Assembly (NCBI RefSeq): GCF_026627255.1 | Contig: NZ_JAPNLM010000017.1 | Coordinates: 1-64,000 of the forward strand | Length of the DNA: 64,000 nucleotides | Direction of reading: 5' to 3' | Source: Streptomyces antarcticus | Lineage (GTDB): Bacteria; Actinomycetota; Actinomycetes; Streptomycetales; Streptomycetaceae | Shown here: positions 32,408 to 44,127 of the stretch, one piece after another | How the letters are laid out: every line of letters starts with the position of its first letter | How positions within the stretch are numbered: position 1 is the first letter of the stretch | Notes under the pieces: generated by a model | The model's database searches: none | What the model was told of the DNA's origin: nothing | The model's input: only the letters and a program-made list of their open reading frames with translations | Program-made: the position numbers and the translations under genes

Positions 32408-33160
32408 ATGTCCGGCCACTCTAAATGGGCTACGACGAAGCACAAGAAGGCCGTGGTCGACGCCAAGCGCGGCAAGCTCTTCGCGAAGCTGATCAAGAAC
32501 ATCGAGGTCGCGGCCCGTATGGGCGGCGCCGACATCGACGGCAACCCGACGCTCTTCGACGCCATCCAGAAGGCCAAGAAGAGCTCGGTCCCGAACAAGA
32601 ACATCGACTCCGCGGTCAAGCGCGGCGGCGGCCTCGAGGCCGGCGGCGCCGACTACGAGACGATCATGTACGAGGGATACGGCCCGAACGGCGTCGCGGT
32701 GCTCATCGAATGCCTCACCGACAACCGCAACCGAGCCGCGTCCGACGTACGGGTCGCCATGACCCGCAACGGCGGCTCGATGGCCGACCCGGGTTCGGTC
32801 TCGTACCTGTTCAACCGCAAGGGTGTCGTCCTGCTGCCCAAGGGCGAGCTGTCCGAGGACGACGTCCTGGAGACGGTACTGGAGGCGGGCGCCGAAGAGG
32901 TCAACGACCTCGGCGAGAGCTTCGAGGTCATCAGCGAGGCCACCGACATGGTCGCGGTCCGCACCGCGCTCCAGCAGGCGGGCATCGACTACGACTCCGC
33001 CGACTCCAACTTCCTGCCGACCATGCAGGTCGAGCTGGACGAAGAGGGAGCGCGCAAGATCTTCAAGCTCATCGACGCGCTGGAGGACAGCGACGACGTG
33101 CAGAACGTCTTCGCCAACTTCGACGTCTCGGACGAGGTCATGGAGAAGGTCGACGCGTAA
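32408..33160 (+). CDS. YebC/PmpR-family regulator
   Basis: A 250-residue protein with the invariant N-terminus MSGHSKWATTKHKKAVVDAK and all three YebC domains. Family members have been called DNA-binding regulators, and recent work links them to translation of proline-rich stretches. Which role applies here cannot be read from sequence. It sits directly upstream of ruvCAB, a neighbourhood kept in many bacteria. A GAAGGAG ribosome binding site precedes the ATG; a -10-like TAGGAT is at 32362-32367. Confidence 0.95.
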   Translation: MSGHSKWATTKHKKAVVDAKRGKLFAKLIKNIEVAARMGGADIDGNPTLFDAIQKAKKSSVPNKNIDSAVKRGGGLEAGGADYETIMYEGYGPNGVAVLIECLTDNRNRAASDVRVAMTRNGGSMADPGSVSYLFNRKGVVLLPKGELSEDDVLETVLEAGAEEVNDLGESFEVISEATDMVAVRTALQQAGIDYDSADSNFLPTMQVELDEEGARKIFKLIDALEDSDDVQNVFANFDVSDEVMEKVDA

Positions 33161-33235
33161 CGCGTCCACCGGAACCTTTCGAACGGCGGGCCGACGGGGA
33201 CACACCCCGGCGGCCCGCCGTCGCGTTGTGCGCGA

Positions 33236-33257
33236 TGTCAGTGGCGCCGGATAGCCT
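33236..33257 (+). promoter_or_regulatory. RecA-independent DNA-damage promoter motif (RecA-NDp/PafBC type) for ruvCAB
   Basis: TGTCAGTG (33236-33243), then exactly 8 bases, then TAGCCT (33252-33257). This fits the actinobacterial RecA-NDp pattern TTGTCRGTG-N8-TAnnnT, associated in mycobacteria with PafBC-dependent induction; only the first T is changed. The predicted start of transcription is about 35 bases before the ruvC GTG. Confidence 0.75.
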
Positions 33258-33297
33258 GCACGCACACGGACGGGCGATCGAACGGACAGGGGGCAGG

Positions 33298-33828
33298 GTG
33301 CGGGTACTCGGTGTGGACCCGGGGCTGACGCGCTGCGGCGTCGGCGTCGTCGAGGGTGTCGCCGGCCGTCCCCTGACCATGCTCGCGGTGGGGGTCGTAC
33401 GAACGCCCGCCGACGCCGAGCTCGGCCTGAGGCTCGTCGCCATCGAGCGGGGCATCGAGGAGTGGCTCGACGCGCACCGCCCCGAAGTCGTCGCCGTGGA
33501 GCGGGTGTTCAGCCAGCACAACGTGAGCACCGTGATGGGCACCGCCCAGGCGAGCGCCGTCGCCATGCTGTGCGCGGCCCGCCGCGGCATCCCGGTCGCC
33601 CTGCACACCCCGAGCGAGGTCAAGGCCGCCGTCACCGGCAGCGGCCGCGCCGACAAGGCCCAGGTCGGCGCCATGGTCACCCGGCTGCTGCGGCTCGCCG
33701 AGCCGCCGAAGCCCGCCGACGCCGCCGACGCCCTCGCCCTCGCCATCTGTCACATCTGGCGGGCCCCCGCCCAGAACCGCCTCCAGCGGGCGGTCGCCCT
33801 GCACGCCTCGAAAGGCCGTACCCGATGA
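33298..33828 (+). CDS. ruvC: Holliday-junction resolvase RuvC
   Basis: A 176-residue RNase H-fold endonuclease. Catalytic acids are in VLGVDPGLTRCG (Asp7), VAVERVFSQHN (Glu near 68) and PADAADALALAICH (two Asp near 140). It nicks Holliday junctions held by RuvAB. The GTG at 33298 follows a purine-rich AGGGGGCAGG. Its stop overlaps the ruvA start (ATGA). Confidence 0.97.
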   Translation: MRVLGVDPGLTRCGVGVVEGVAGRPLTMLAVGVVRTPADAELGLRLVAIERGIEEWLDAHRPEVVAVERVFSQHNVSTVMGTAQASAVAMLCAARRGIPVALHTPSEVKAAVTGSGRADKAQVGAMVTRLLRLAEPPKPADAADALALAICHIWRAPAQNRLQRAVALHASKGRTR

Positions 33829-34457
33829 TCGCCTTCGTCAGCGGCCCGGTCGCCGCGCTCGCCCCCACCCTTGCCGTGATCGAGGTCGGGGGAGTGGGCA
33901 TGGCCGTGCACTGCACGCCGCACACGATCGCCGGCCTGCGCACGGGCGAGCCGGCCCGGCTGGCCACCTCCCTGGTCGTACGGGAGGACTCGCTCACCCT
34001 GTACGGATTCGCCGACGACGACGAGCGGCAGGTCTTCGAGGTGCTGCAGACCGCGAGCGGGGTCGGGCCGAGGCTGGCGCAGGCGATGCTCGGGGTGCAC
34101 CGCCCCGACGCGCTGCGGACCGCCGTCTCGACGGGAGACGAGAAGGCGCTGACGGCGGTGCCGGGCATCGGCAAGAAGGGCGCCCAGAAGCTGCTGCTGG
34201 ACCTGAAGGACAAGCTGGGGGCCCCACTGGGGGCCAGCGGCCTCGTCGGGGCCCAGCGGGGGGTGACGGCCGGTCCCGCGCCCTGGACCGAGCAGCTCGC
34301 CGCGGCCCTGATCGGGCTGGGCTACGCCGCGCGCGACGCGGAGGAAGCCGTCTCCGCGGTGACCCCGCAGGCCGAGGAGGCCATCGCGGCCGGCGGAGTG
34401 GCCCCCGTACCGCAGCTCCTGCGGGCGGCCCTGCAGTCCCTGAACCGGGCCCGCTAG
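33825..34457 (+). CDS. ruvA: Holliday-junction branch-migration subunit RuvA
   Basis: A 210-residue protein with the N-terminal OB domain (IAFVSGPVAALAPTLAVIEV), the helix-hairpin-helix region (VPGIGKKGAQKLLLDLKDKL near 107-126) and a C-terminal three-helix domain ending in LNRAR. The tetramer binds the junction and loads RuvB. The start overlaps ruvC by 4 bases. Confidence 0.97.
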   Translation: MIAFVSGPVAALAPTLAVIEVGGVGMAVHCTPHTIAGLRTGEPARLATSLVVREDSLTLYGFADDDERQVFEVLQTASGVGPRLAQAMLGVHRPDALRTAVSTGDEKALTAVPGIGKKGAQKLLLDLKDKLGAPLGASGLVGAQRGVTAGPAPWTEQLAAALIGLGYAARDAEEAVSAVTPQAEEAIAAGGVAPVPQLLRAALQSLNRAR

Positions 34458-34544
34458 GGGGGCCCCGCCGCCCGCCCGCCGCAAGCCCCGCGTCAGGCCA
34501 CGTACCGGTCCCGCGGGCGGCGTGAGAACGCCGCGGGCCCCGAC

Positions 34545-34564
34545 GGGCGGCCCGCGGGCCGCCC
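34545..34564. repeat. Perfect 20-bp GC palindrome between ruvA and ruvB
   Basis: GGGCGGCCCG is followed directly by its reverse complement in the 167-bp ruvA-ruvB gap. It could weaken read-through into ruvB or be an mRNA-processing hairpin. A duplicated CGCAGCAAC follows at about 34585-34605. Confidence 0.5.
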
Positions 34565-34624
34565 GACCGGCCGTACCCGCGGCCATCGCAGCAACCGCAG
34601 CAACCGAGAAGGCAGACTGACACC

Positions 34625-35698
<1,074 letters not shown>

Positions 35699-35745
35699 CG
35701 GCGCGGACGTTCGCCCCCTCAGGAACTGCGATGCCATGCTGGGCG

Positions 35746-35775
35746 TTGTTCCATCGGTGCGGACTCGCCTAGACT
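35746..35775 (+). promoter_or_regulatory. Candidate promoter for yajC-secD-secF
   Basis: TTGTTC (35746-35751) and TAGACT (35770-35775) are 18 bp apart, a good sigma-HrdB-type promoter. Transcription would begin near 35782, where a 10-bp hairpin starts. Confidence 0.65.
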
Positions 35776-35781
35776 CCGCCG

Positions 35782-35804
35782 ATGCCGACCCTTCGGGTCG
35801 GCAT
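35782..35804 (+). promoter_or_regulatory. 5'-end hairpin in the yajC leader
   Basis: ATGCCGACCC and GGGTCGGCAT pair over 10 bp with a 3-base loop, about 60 bp before yajC. It lies at the predicted 5' end of the mRNA and has no T-run, so a stabilising leader hairpin is likelier than a terminator. Confidence 0.6.
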
Positions 35805-35863
35805 GCCCACCCCCCGTAAAAAGGCCGCCGTCCGCGTGCGGTCGTGCGAAGGATCTCCGTCCC

Positions 35864-36352
35864 GTGAATCTCGTGACACTCCTCCCGTTCATCGTGCTCA
35901 TCGGGGCGATGTTCCTGATGACCCGCTCCGCCAAGAAGAAGCAGCAGGCGGCCGCGCAGATGCGCAACGAAATGACGCCCGGCACCGGTGTCCGCACCAT
36001 CGGCGGAATGTACGCCACGGTGAAGGAGATCGGCGACGACACCGTCACCCTCGAGGTGGCCCCCGGCGTCCACGCCATCTACGCGAAGAACTCCATCGGC
36101 GCCGTACTGGAGGACGAGGAGTACAACCGCATCGTCCACGGCGTCGTCGCCGACGCCGAGAACGACACGCCGGTCGTCCCCGACGACGCGTCCTCACTCA
36201 CCGGGACGCCGAAGGCGGACCTCACGAAGCACGAGGACGAGGCTCCCAAGCCCGACCTCGGCAAGAAGGAGGGCTCGGCCGACGAGCCCGGCGACGAGCC
36301 CAAGGACGGCAAGACCGACGGCAAGACCGACGGCGAGGCCGGCGCGAAGTAG
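35864..36352 (+). CDS. yajC: Preprotein translocase accessory subunit YajC
   Basis: A 162-residue protein. One N-terminal transmembrane helix (LVTLLPFIVLIGAMFLM) is followed by the typical KKKQQAAAQMRNEMTPGTGV, the GGMYATVKEI fold and a long acidic/Lys-rich C-terminal tail absent from the roughly 110-residue E. coli protein. YajC associates with SecDF and SecYEG. GTG start at 35864. It is the first gene of the yajC-secD-secF set. Confidence 0.95.
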   Translation: MNLVTLLPFIVLIGAMFLMTRSAKKKQQAAAQMRNEMTPGTGVRTIGGMYATVKEIGDDTVTLEVAPGVHAIYAKNSIGAVLEDEEYNRIVHGVVADAENDTPVVPDDASSLTGTPKADLTKHEDEAPKPDLGKKEGSADEPGDEPKDGKTDGKTDGEAGAK

Positions 36353-36506
36353 CGCGCGGTCCGGGACCGCGGGGCGCCTGACCGGCGGCCGTCGCGGTCC
36401 CGGTCAGTGACCCACTTCTGCGGGGGGCAGGGGTCCCCACCACACATTTCGTGGCCGTCCGCGCGCTGACCCGGCGCGGGGCGGTTGGACAGGGAGAAAC
36501 GACAAG

Positions 36507-38291
36507 GTGGCAGCACCGAAGAAGGGCCGGCGGCCCACGGGGGCTCAGGGGAGGCCGGGGCGTGCCCTGGCGATCATCCTGATCGCGATGGTGGCGCTCA
36601 CCGCGGGGATGTTCGTCTCGGACCAGACGACTCCCCGGCTCGGCATCGACCTCGCCGGCGGCACGAGCATCACGCTCAAGGCCAAGAGCGAGCCCGGCAA
36701 GCCGGACGCGATCAACGAGACCAACATGAACACGGCGGTCGGCATCATCGAGCGCCGCGTCAACGGTCTCGGCGTCTCCGAGGCCGAGGTCCAGACCCAG
36801 GGCCGCGACCACATCATCGTCAACATCCCCAAGGGGATGAACGAGAAGCAGGCGCGCGAGCAGGTCGGTACCACCGCCCAGCTCTACTTCCGCCCGGTGA
36901 TCGCCTTCGCGGACGGCGCCCCCGCCGCTCCCGAGGGCAGCCCGAGCCCGAGTCCCTCCGCCAGCGGCTCCGGCGCTCCCAAGGCCGACGGCAACAAGTC
37001 CTCTCCGTCGGCCACCCCGTCGTCCAGCGCCACTTCCCAGGGCCGCGCGCTCAGTGAGGCCCTCAAGGCCCCGAACGCCCCCACTCCCTCGCCCTCGGCG
37101 AGCGAGTCGAAGAAGGCAGACGACACCAAGGCCCCGTCCCCCTCCGCGTCGGCCCCGCCGACCGGTGACGAGGCGGCCGCGGCCGACCTCCAGGCCCGGT
37201 TCGCCACCCTCGACTGCACCGACGAGGCGCAGCGCGCCGCCGTCGGCCAGGGCGTCAAGCCCACCGAGCCGGCGCTCGCCTGCGGCCAGCGCGGCGAGGC
37301 CTGGGGCAAGTGGGTGCTCGGTCCGGCCGCCGTAGAGGGCAAGGACATCAAGAGCGCCAAGGGCGTCATCGATCCGCAGTCGGGTCAGTGGATCGTCACG
37401 ATGGACTTCAACGACAAGGGCAGCGACGCCTTCGCGAAGGTCACCGGCGAGCTCTCCGCCAAGCAGCCGCCGCAGAACCAGTTCGCGATCGTCCTCGACG
37501 GGGACGTCGTCTCCGACCCGTCCGTCTCCTCCGCGATCATGGGCGGCAACGCGCAGATCTCCGGCGGCTTCACCCAGCAGTCCGCGCAGGACCTGGGCAA
37601 CATGCTCTCGTACGGCGCCCTGCCGCTCTCCTTCAGCGAGGACAGCGTCACCACCGTCACCGCCGCCCTCGGCGGCGAGCAGCTGCGCGCCGGCCTCATC
37701 GCCGGTGCGATCGGCATGCTCCTCGTCGTGATCTACCTGCTGGTGTACTACCGCGGCCTGGCGTTCATCGCGATCATCAGCCTCCTGGTGTCCGCGGTCC
37801 TCACCTACACGATCATGTCGCTCCTCGGGAAGGGCATCGGCTTCGCGCTGAACCTGCCCGCCGTCTGCGGGGCGATCGTGGCCATCGGCATCACAGCGGA
37901 CTCGTTCATCGTGTACTTCGAACGAATCCGCGACGAGATCCGCGAGGGCCGCACCCTGCGTCCGGCCGTCGAGCGCGCCTGGCCGCGCGCCCGGCGCACG
38001 ATCCTGGTCTCCGACTTCGTGTCGTTCCTCGCCGCCGCGGTGCTCTTCATCGTCACCGTGGGCAAGGTCCAGGGCTTCGCCTTCACACTGGGTCTGACGA
38101 CCCTGCTCGACGTCGTCGTGGTGTTCCTCTTCACCAAGCCCGTCATGACGCTGCTGGCGCGGACGAAGTTCTTCTCCAGCGGCCACCCGTGGTCCGGGCT
38201 GGACCCGAAGCGGCTCGGCGCCAAGCCCCCGCTGCGCCGGTCCCGCCGCACCGGTCCCGCCCCCGCCCCCGTCGACGCAAAGGAGGCGTGA
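36507..38291 (+). CDS. secD: Protein translocase subunit SecD
   Basis: A 594-residue RND-family subunit that uses the proton gradient to help pull secreted proteins across the membrane. It has TM1 (LAIILIAMVALTAGMFV), then LGIDLAGGTSITL, a large extracytoplasmic P1 region and five C-terminal TM helices with GIGFALNLPAVCGAIVAIGI. Between residues about 136 and 222 lies a Ser/Pro/Ala-rich disordered insertion, followed by Cys237 and Cys259 that could form a disulfide. GTG start at 36507. Confidence 0.97.
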   Translation: MAAPKKGRRPTGAQGRPGRALAIILIAMVALTAGMFVSDQTTPRLGIDLAGGTSITLKAKSEPGKPDAINETNMNTAVGIIERRVNGLGVSEAEVQTQGRDHIIVNIPKGMNEKQAREQVGTTAQLYFRPVIAFADGAPAAPEGSPSPSPSASGSGAPKADGNKSSPSATPSSSATSQGRALSEALKAPNAPTPSPSASESKKADDTKAPSPSASAPPTGDEAAAADLQARFATLDCTDEAQRAAVGQGVKPTEPALACGQRGEAWGKWVLGPAAVEGKDIKSAKGVIDPQSGQWIVTMDFNDKGSDAFAKVTGELSAKQPPQNQFAIVLDGDVVSDPSVSSAIMGGNAQISGGFTQQSAQDLGNMLSYGALPLSFSEDSVTTVTAALGGEQLRAGLIAGAIGMLLVVIYLLVYYRGLAFIAIISLLVSAVLTYTIMSLLGKGIGFALNLPAVCGAIVAIGITADSFIVYFERIRDEIREGRTLRPAVERAWPRARRTILVSDFVSFLAAAVLFIVTVGKVQGFAFTLGLTTLLDVVVVFLFTKPVMTLLARTKFFSSGHPWSGLDPKRLGAKPPLRRSRRTGPAPAPVDAKEA

Positions 38292-38294
38292 GAG

Positions 38295-39356
38295 ATGTCG
38301 AAGCTGGGAGATCTCGGCGCCAGGCTGTACCGCGGTGAGGTCGGCTACGACTTCGTCGGCAAGCGCTTTCTCTGGTACGGCGTTTCCATCCTGATCACCA
38401 TCACGGCCATCGTGGCCGTGGCCGTTCAGGGCCTCAACATGGGGATCGAGTTCAAGGGCGGTGCCGTCTTCACCACCCCGAAGACCTCCGTCTCGGTCGC
38501 GAAGGCCACGGAGGACTCGGAAGCGGCCTCCGGGCACGACGCGATCGTCCAGGAGCTCGGCACCGGCGGCCTGCGGATCCAGATCTCGGGTGTGGACACC
38601 GCCGCCGCGAGCGACGTGAAGAAGCAGCTGGCCTCCGACCTCAAGGTCAACGAGGCCGACATCAACGCCGACCTGGTCGGCCCCAGCTGGGGCTCCCAGA
38701 TCGCGAACAAGGCGTGGACCGGCCTCGGCATCTTCATGGTCCTCGTGGTGATCTACCTCGCCATCGCCTTCGAGTGGCGCATGGCGGTCGCGGCACTGAT
38801 CGCCCTGATCCACGACCTCACGATCACGGTCGGCGTCTACGCGCTGGTCGGCTTCGAGGTCACCCCGGGCACGGTCATCGGCCTGCTGACGATCCTCGGT
38901 TACTCCCTCTACGACACCGTCGTCGTCTTCGACGGTCTCAAGGAGGGGTCGAAGGACATCACCAAGCAGACCCGCTTCACGTACAGCGAGATCGCCAACC
39001 GAAGCATCAACGGCACCCTGGTCCGCTCGATCAACACCACGGTCGTGGCGCTGCTCCCGGTCGGGGCCCTGCTGTTCATCGGCGGCGGCTTCCTGGGCGC
39101 CGGCATGCTGAACGACATCTCGCTGTCGCTGTTCGTCGGCCTCGCCGCCGGCGCGTACTCCTCGATCTTCATCGCGACCCCGCTGGTCGTCGACCTGAAG
39201 GAGCGCGAGCCGGCCATGAAGGCGCTGAAGAAGCGCGTGCTCGCGAAGCGGGCGGGCGCGGCGGCCAAGGGCGAGTCCACGGACGACGGCTACGACGCCG
39301 GCGCCGGTGACGCACCCGAGGCCGTGGCACCGGGCCGGCCGGGGCGTCGCCGGTGA
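38295..39356 (+). CDS. secF: Protein translocase subunit SecF
   Basis: A 353-residue partner of SecD with six TM helices. Markers are TM1 followed by LNMGIEFKGGAVF, the periplasmic P4 region, and FTYSEIANRSINGTLVRSIN after TM4, the family signature. It starts 3 bp after the secD stop. Its 3' end overlaps the apt GTG by 4 bases. The C-terminal tail is charged and Gly-rich. Confidence 0.97.
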   Translation: MSKLGDLGARLYRGEVGYDFVGKRFLWYGVSILITITAIVAVAVQGLNMGIEFKGGAVFTTPKTSVSVAKATEDSEAASGHDAIVQELGTGGLRIQISGVDTAAASDVKKQLASDLKVNEADINADLVGPSWGSQIANKAWTGLGIFMVLVVIYLAIAFEWRMAVAALIALIHDLTITVGVYALVGFEVTPGTVIGLLTILGYSLYDTVVVFDGLKEGSKDITKQTRFTYSEIANRSINGTLVRSINTTVVALLPVGALLFIGGGFLGAGMLNDISLSLFVGLAAGAYSSIFIATPLVVDLKEREPAMKALKKRVLAKRAGAAAKGESTDDGYDAGAGDAPEAVAPGRPGRRR

Positions 39357-39904
39357 CCGCGCTGACCGAGGACACGCGGGGGCTGCTGCTCAGCCGGATC
39401 AAGGACGTACCGGACTACCCGAAGCCCGGCGTGATGTTCAAGGACATCACCCCGCTGCTGGCGGACCCGAAGGCGTTCGCCGCGCTGACGGACGCGCTCG
39501 TGGAGCTGGCCGGGCGGTACGGCGCGACGAAGATCGTCGGGCTGGAGGCGCGCGGGTTCATCCTGGCGGCCCCGGTCGCCGTGCAGGCCGGGATCGGCTT
39601 CGTACCGGTGCGCAAGGCCGGAAAGCTGCCGGGCGCGACGCTCGCGCAGTCGTACGAGCTGGAGTACGGGACCGCCGAGATCGAGATCCACGCGGAGGAC
39701 CTGTCGGCCGGTGACCGGGTCATGGTCATCGACGACGTCCTGGCCACCGGCGGCACCGCCGGGGCCTCGCTGGAGCTCATCCGGCGGGCCGGGGCGGACG
39801 TCGCGGGGGTGGCGGTCCTGATGGAGCTGTCGTTCCTGCCGGGGCGGGCCAGACTGGCCGGCGCCCTGGACGGGGCCCCGCTGGACGCCCTGATCGTGGT
39901 CTGA
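39353..39904 (+). CDS. apt: Adenine phosphoribosyltransferase
   Basis: A 183-residue type I phosphoribosyltransferase. The PRPP loop is VMVIDDVLATGGTAG near 123, and ARGFILAAPVA is the substrate-side loop near 64. It salvages adenine to AMP. The GTG start overlaps secF (GTGA), so it is cotranscribed with the Sec genes. A strong terminator follows, separating it from relA. Confidence 0.95.
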   Translation: MTALTEDTRGLLLSRIKDVPDYPKPGVMFKDITPLLADPKAFAALTDALVELAGRYGATKIVGLEARGFILAAPVAVQAGIGFVPVRKAGKLPGATLAQSYELEYGTAEIEIHAEDLSAGDRVMVIDDVLATGGTAGASLELIRRAGADVAGVAVLMELSFLPGRARLAGALDGAPLDALIVV

Positions 39905-39918
39905 GCACCCGGCTCACG

Positions 39919-39958
39919 AGCGGCGGGCACCCGGTTCACCCCGGGCGCCCGCCGCTTT
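39919..39958 (+). terminator. Terminator after apt
   Basis: A 10-bp outer stem (39919-39928 with 39947-39956) and an inner CCCGG/CCGGG stem, followed by a short T-run. Confidence 0.88.
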
Positions 39959-40126
39959 CGCGTACACCACCGGTGCCCGGATGGGCGGATCCGGCCCCGG
40001 CGGCCCGGGGCGCGGCCTCGGCGAACGGGGTACGGGAACCCTCGCTACCATGGGATGTCCGGACCTGACCGGGGCACCGGATCCTCCCCCAGACTCCGTC
40101 CGGGGGGACCCCCGTGAGGAGCGCTC

Positions 40127-42628
<2,502 letters not shown>

Positions 42629-42649
42629 CGGCCGGGCCGCGACACGGCA

Positions 42650-42680
42650 GTGGGCGCCACCCCGAGGGGGTGGCGCCCAC
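42650..42680. terminator. Bidirectional terminator between relA and the DUF349 gene
   Basis: A perfect 14-bp stem (42650-42663 with 42667-42680) with a 3-base loop, between converging genes. Confidence 0.92.
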
Positions 42681-42707
42681 CGTCATGTACGCGGTGTCCG
42701 GGGCCCG

Positions 42708-43937
42708 TCAGCCGCCGAACTCCTCCAGGCCCTTCAGCGCCTGGTCCAGCAGGGCCTGACGGCCCTCCAGCTCACGGCCCAGCTTGTCGGCCTTCGCGTT
42801 GTTGCCCGCGGCGCGCGCCGCGTCGACCTGGCCGCGCAGCTTGTCGACGGCCCCCTGGAGCTGCCCCGTCAGCCCGGCCGCACGCGCCCGCGCCTCCGGG
42901 TTCGTACGGCGCCACTCGCCCTCCTCGGCCTCCTGGATCGCCCGCTCGACCGTGTGCATCCGGCCCTCGACCTTCGGCCGGGCGTCGCGCGGCACGTGGC
43001 CGATGGCCTCCCACCGCTCGTTCAGCGAGCGGAACGCGGCACGGGCCGCCTTCAGGTCGGTGACCGGGAGGAGCTTCTCGGCCTCGTCGGCCAGCTCCTC
43101 CTTCACCTTCAGGTTCTCGACCTGCTCCGCGTCGCGCTCGGCGAAGACCTCGCTGCGCGCCGCGAAGAAGACGTCCTGCGCACCGCGGAAACGGTTCCAC
43201 AGGTCGTCCTCGGACTCCCGCTGCGCCCGGCCCGCGGCCTTCCAGTCCGCCATCAGCTCGCGGTAACGGGCCGCCGTCGGACCCCAGTCGGCCGACTTCG
43301 ACAGCGACTCGGCCTCCGCGACCAGCTTCTCCTTCACCTTGCGGGCGTCCTCGCGCTGCGCGTCGAGCGAGGCGAAGTGCGCCTTACGGCGCTTGGAGAA
43401 GGCGGAGCGGGCGTGCGAGAAGCGGTGCCACAGCTCGTCGTCGGACTTGCGGTCCAGGCGGGGCAGCGCCTTCCAGATGTCCACCAGGGCGCGCAGCCGC
43501 TCGCCGGCGCTGCGCCACTGGTCGCTCTGCGCCAGCTCCTCCGCCTCGACGACCAGCGCGTCCTTGGCCGAGCGGGCCTCGTCCGTCTGCTTGGCCTTCT
43601 GGACCTTGCGCTCCTCGCGCCGCGACTCCACGGTCGCGACCAGCTTGTCCAGCCGGACGCGCAGGGCGTCGAGGTCGCCCACGGCGTGGTGCTCGTCCAC
43701 CTGCGTGCGCAGGTGGTCGATGGCCGTCTGCGCGTCCTTGGCGGACAGATCAGTGGTCCGCACCCGCTTTTCGAGGAGGCCGATCTCGACCACCAGGCCC
43801 TCGTACTTGCGCTCGAAATAGGCCAGGGCCTCCTCAGGGGTGCCCGCCTGCCACGAGCCGACGACCTTCTCGCCATCGGCAGTACGCACGTACACGGTGC
43901 CCGTCTCGTCGACTCGGCCCCACGGGTCGCTGCTCAC
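42708..43937 (-). CDS. DUF349 repeat protein
   Basis: A 409-residue, highly charged, almost entirely helical protein with several DUF349 repeats. Recurrent cues are DELWHRFSHARSAF, DDLWNRFRGAQDVF and the W-K-A/W-E-A-x-G-H/R spacing. Long coiled-coil stretches are evident. The family includes proteins linked to ribosome or stress responses, but the role is not settled. The GTG at 43937 is chosen because it follows GGAGGAGG. It lies downstream of and parallel to the cyclophilin gene. Confidence 0.88.
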   Translation of the reverse strand: MSSDPWGRVDETGTVYVRTADGEKVVGSWQAGTPEEALAYFERKYEGLVVEIGLLEKRVRTTDLSAKDAQTAIDHLRTQVDEHHAVGDLDALRVRLDKLVATVESRREERKVQKAKQTDEARSAKDALVVEAEELAQSDQWRSAGERLRALVDIWKALPRLDRKSDDELWHRFSHARSAFSKRRKAHFASLDAQREDARKVKEKLVAEAESLSKSADWGPTAARYRELMADWKAAGRAQRESEDDLWNRFRGAQDVFFAARSEVFAERDAEQVENLKVKEELADEAEKLLPVTDLKAARAAFRSLNERWEAIGHVPRDARPKVEGRMHTVERAIQEAEEGEWRRTNPEARARAAGLTGQLQGAVDKLRGQVDAARAAGNNAKADKLGRELEGRQALLDQALKGLEEFGG

Positions 43938-44127
43938 AGCGCCTCCTCCACCTGATGCCTGCGGGGGGTTCGCCCCCTGGGCATCGTCCACAGTTTCCTG
44001 GGGCGGGCAGCGCCCGCCCTGCACAACGCCAACATAGGCGACCGCCGGGCCGGCTGTCCGCATCCCGCACGACGGAATCTCGGCGTGCGGGGGAGGGAAC
44101 GGCCGGTCCGGGGGTCGCCGGGCCCCG

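Noticed and set aside
39905..40126. A mapped relA promoter at TACCAT (40046-40051)
   Set aside because: No acceptable -35 sits at the right distance, so it was not listed as a feature.
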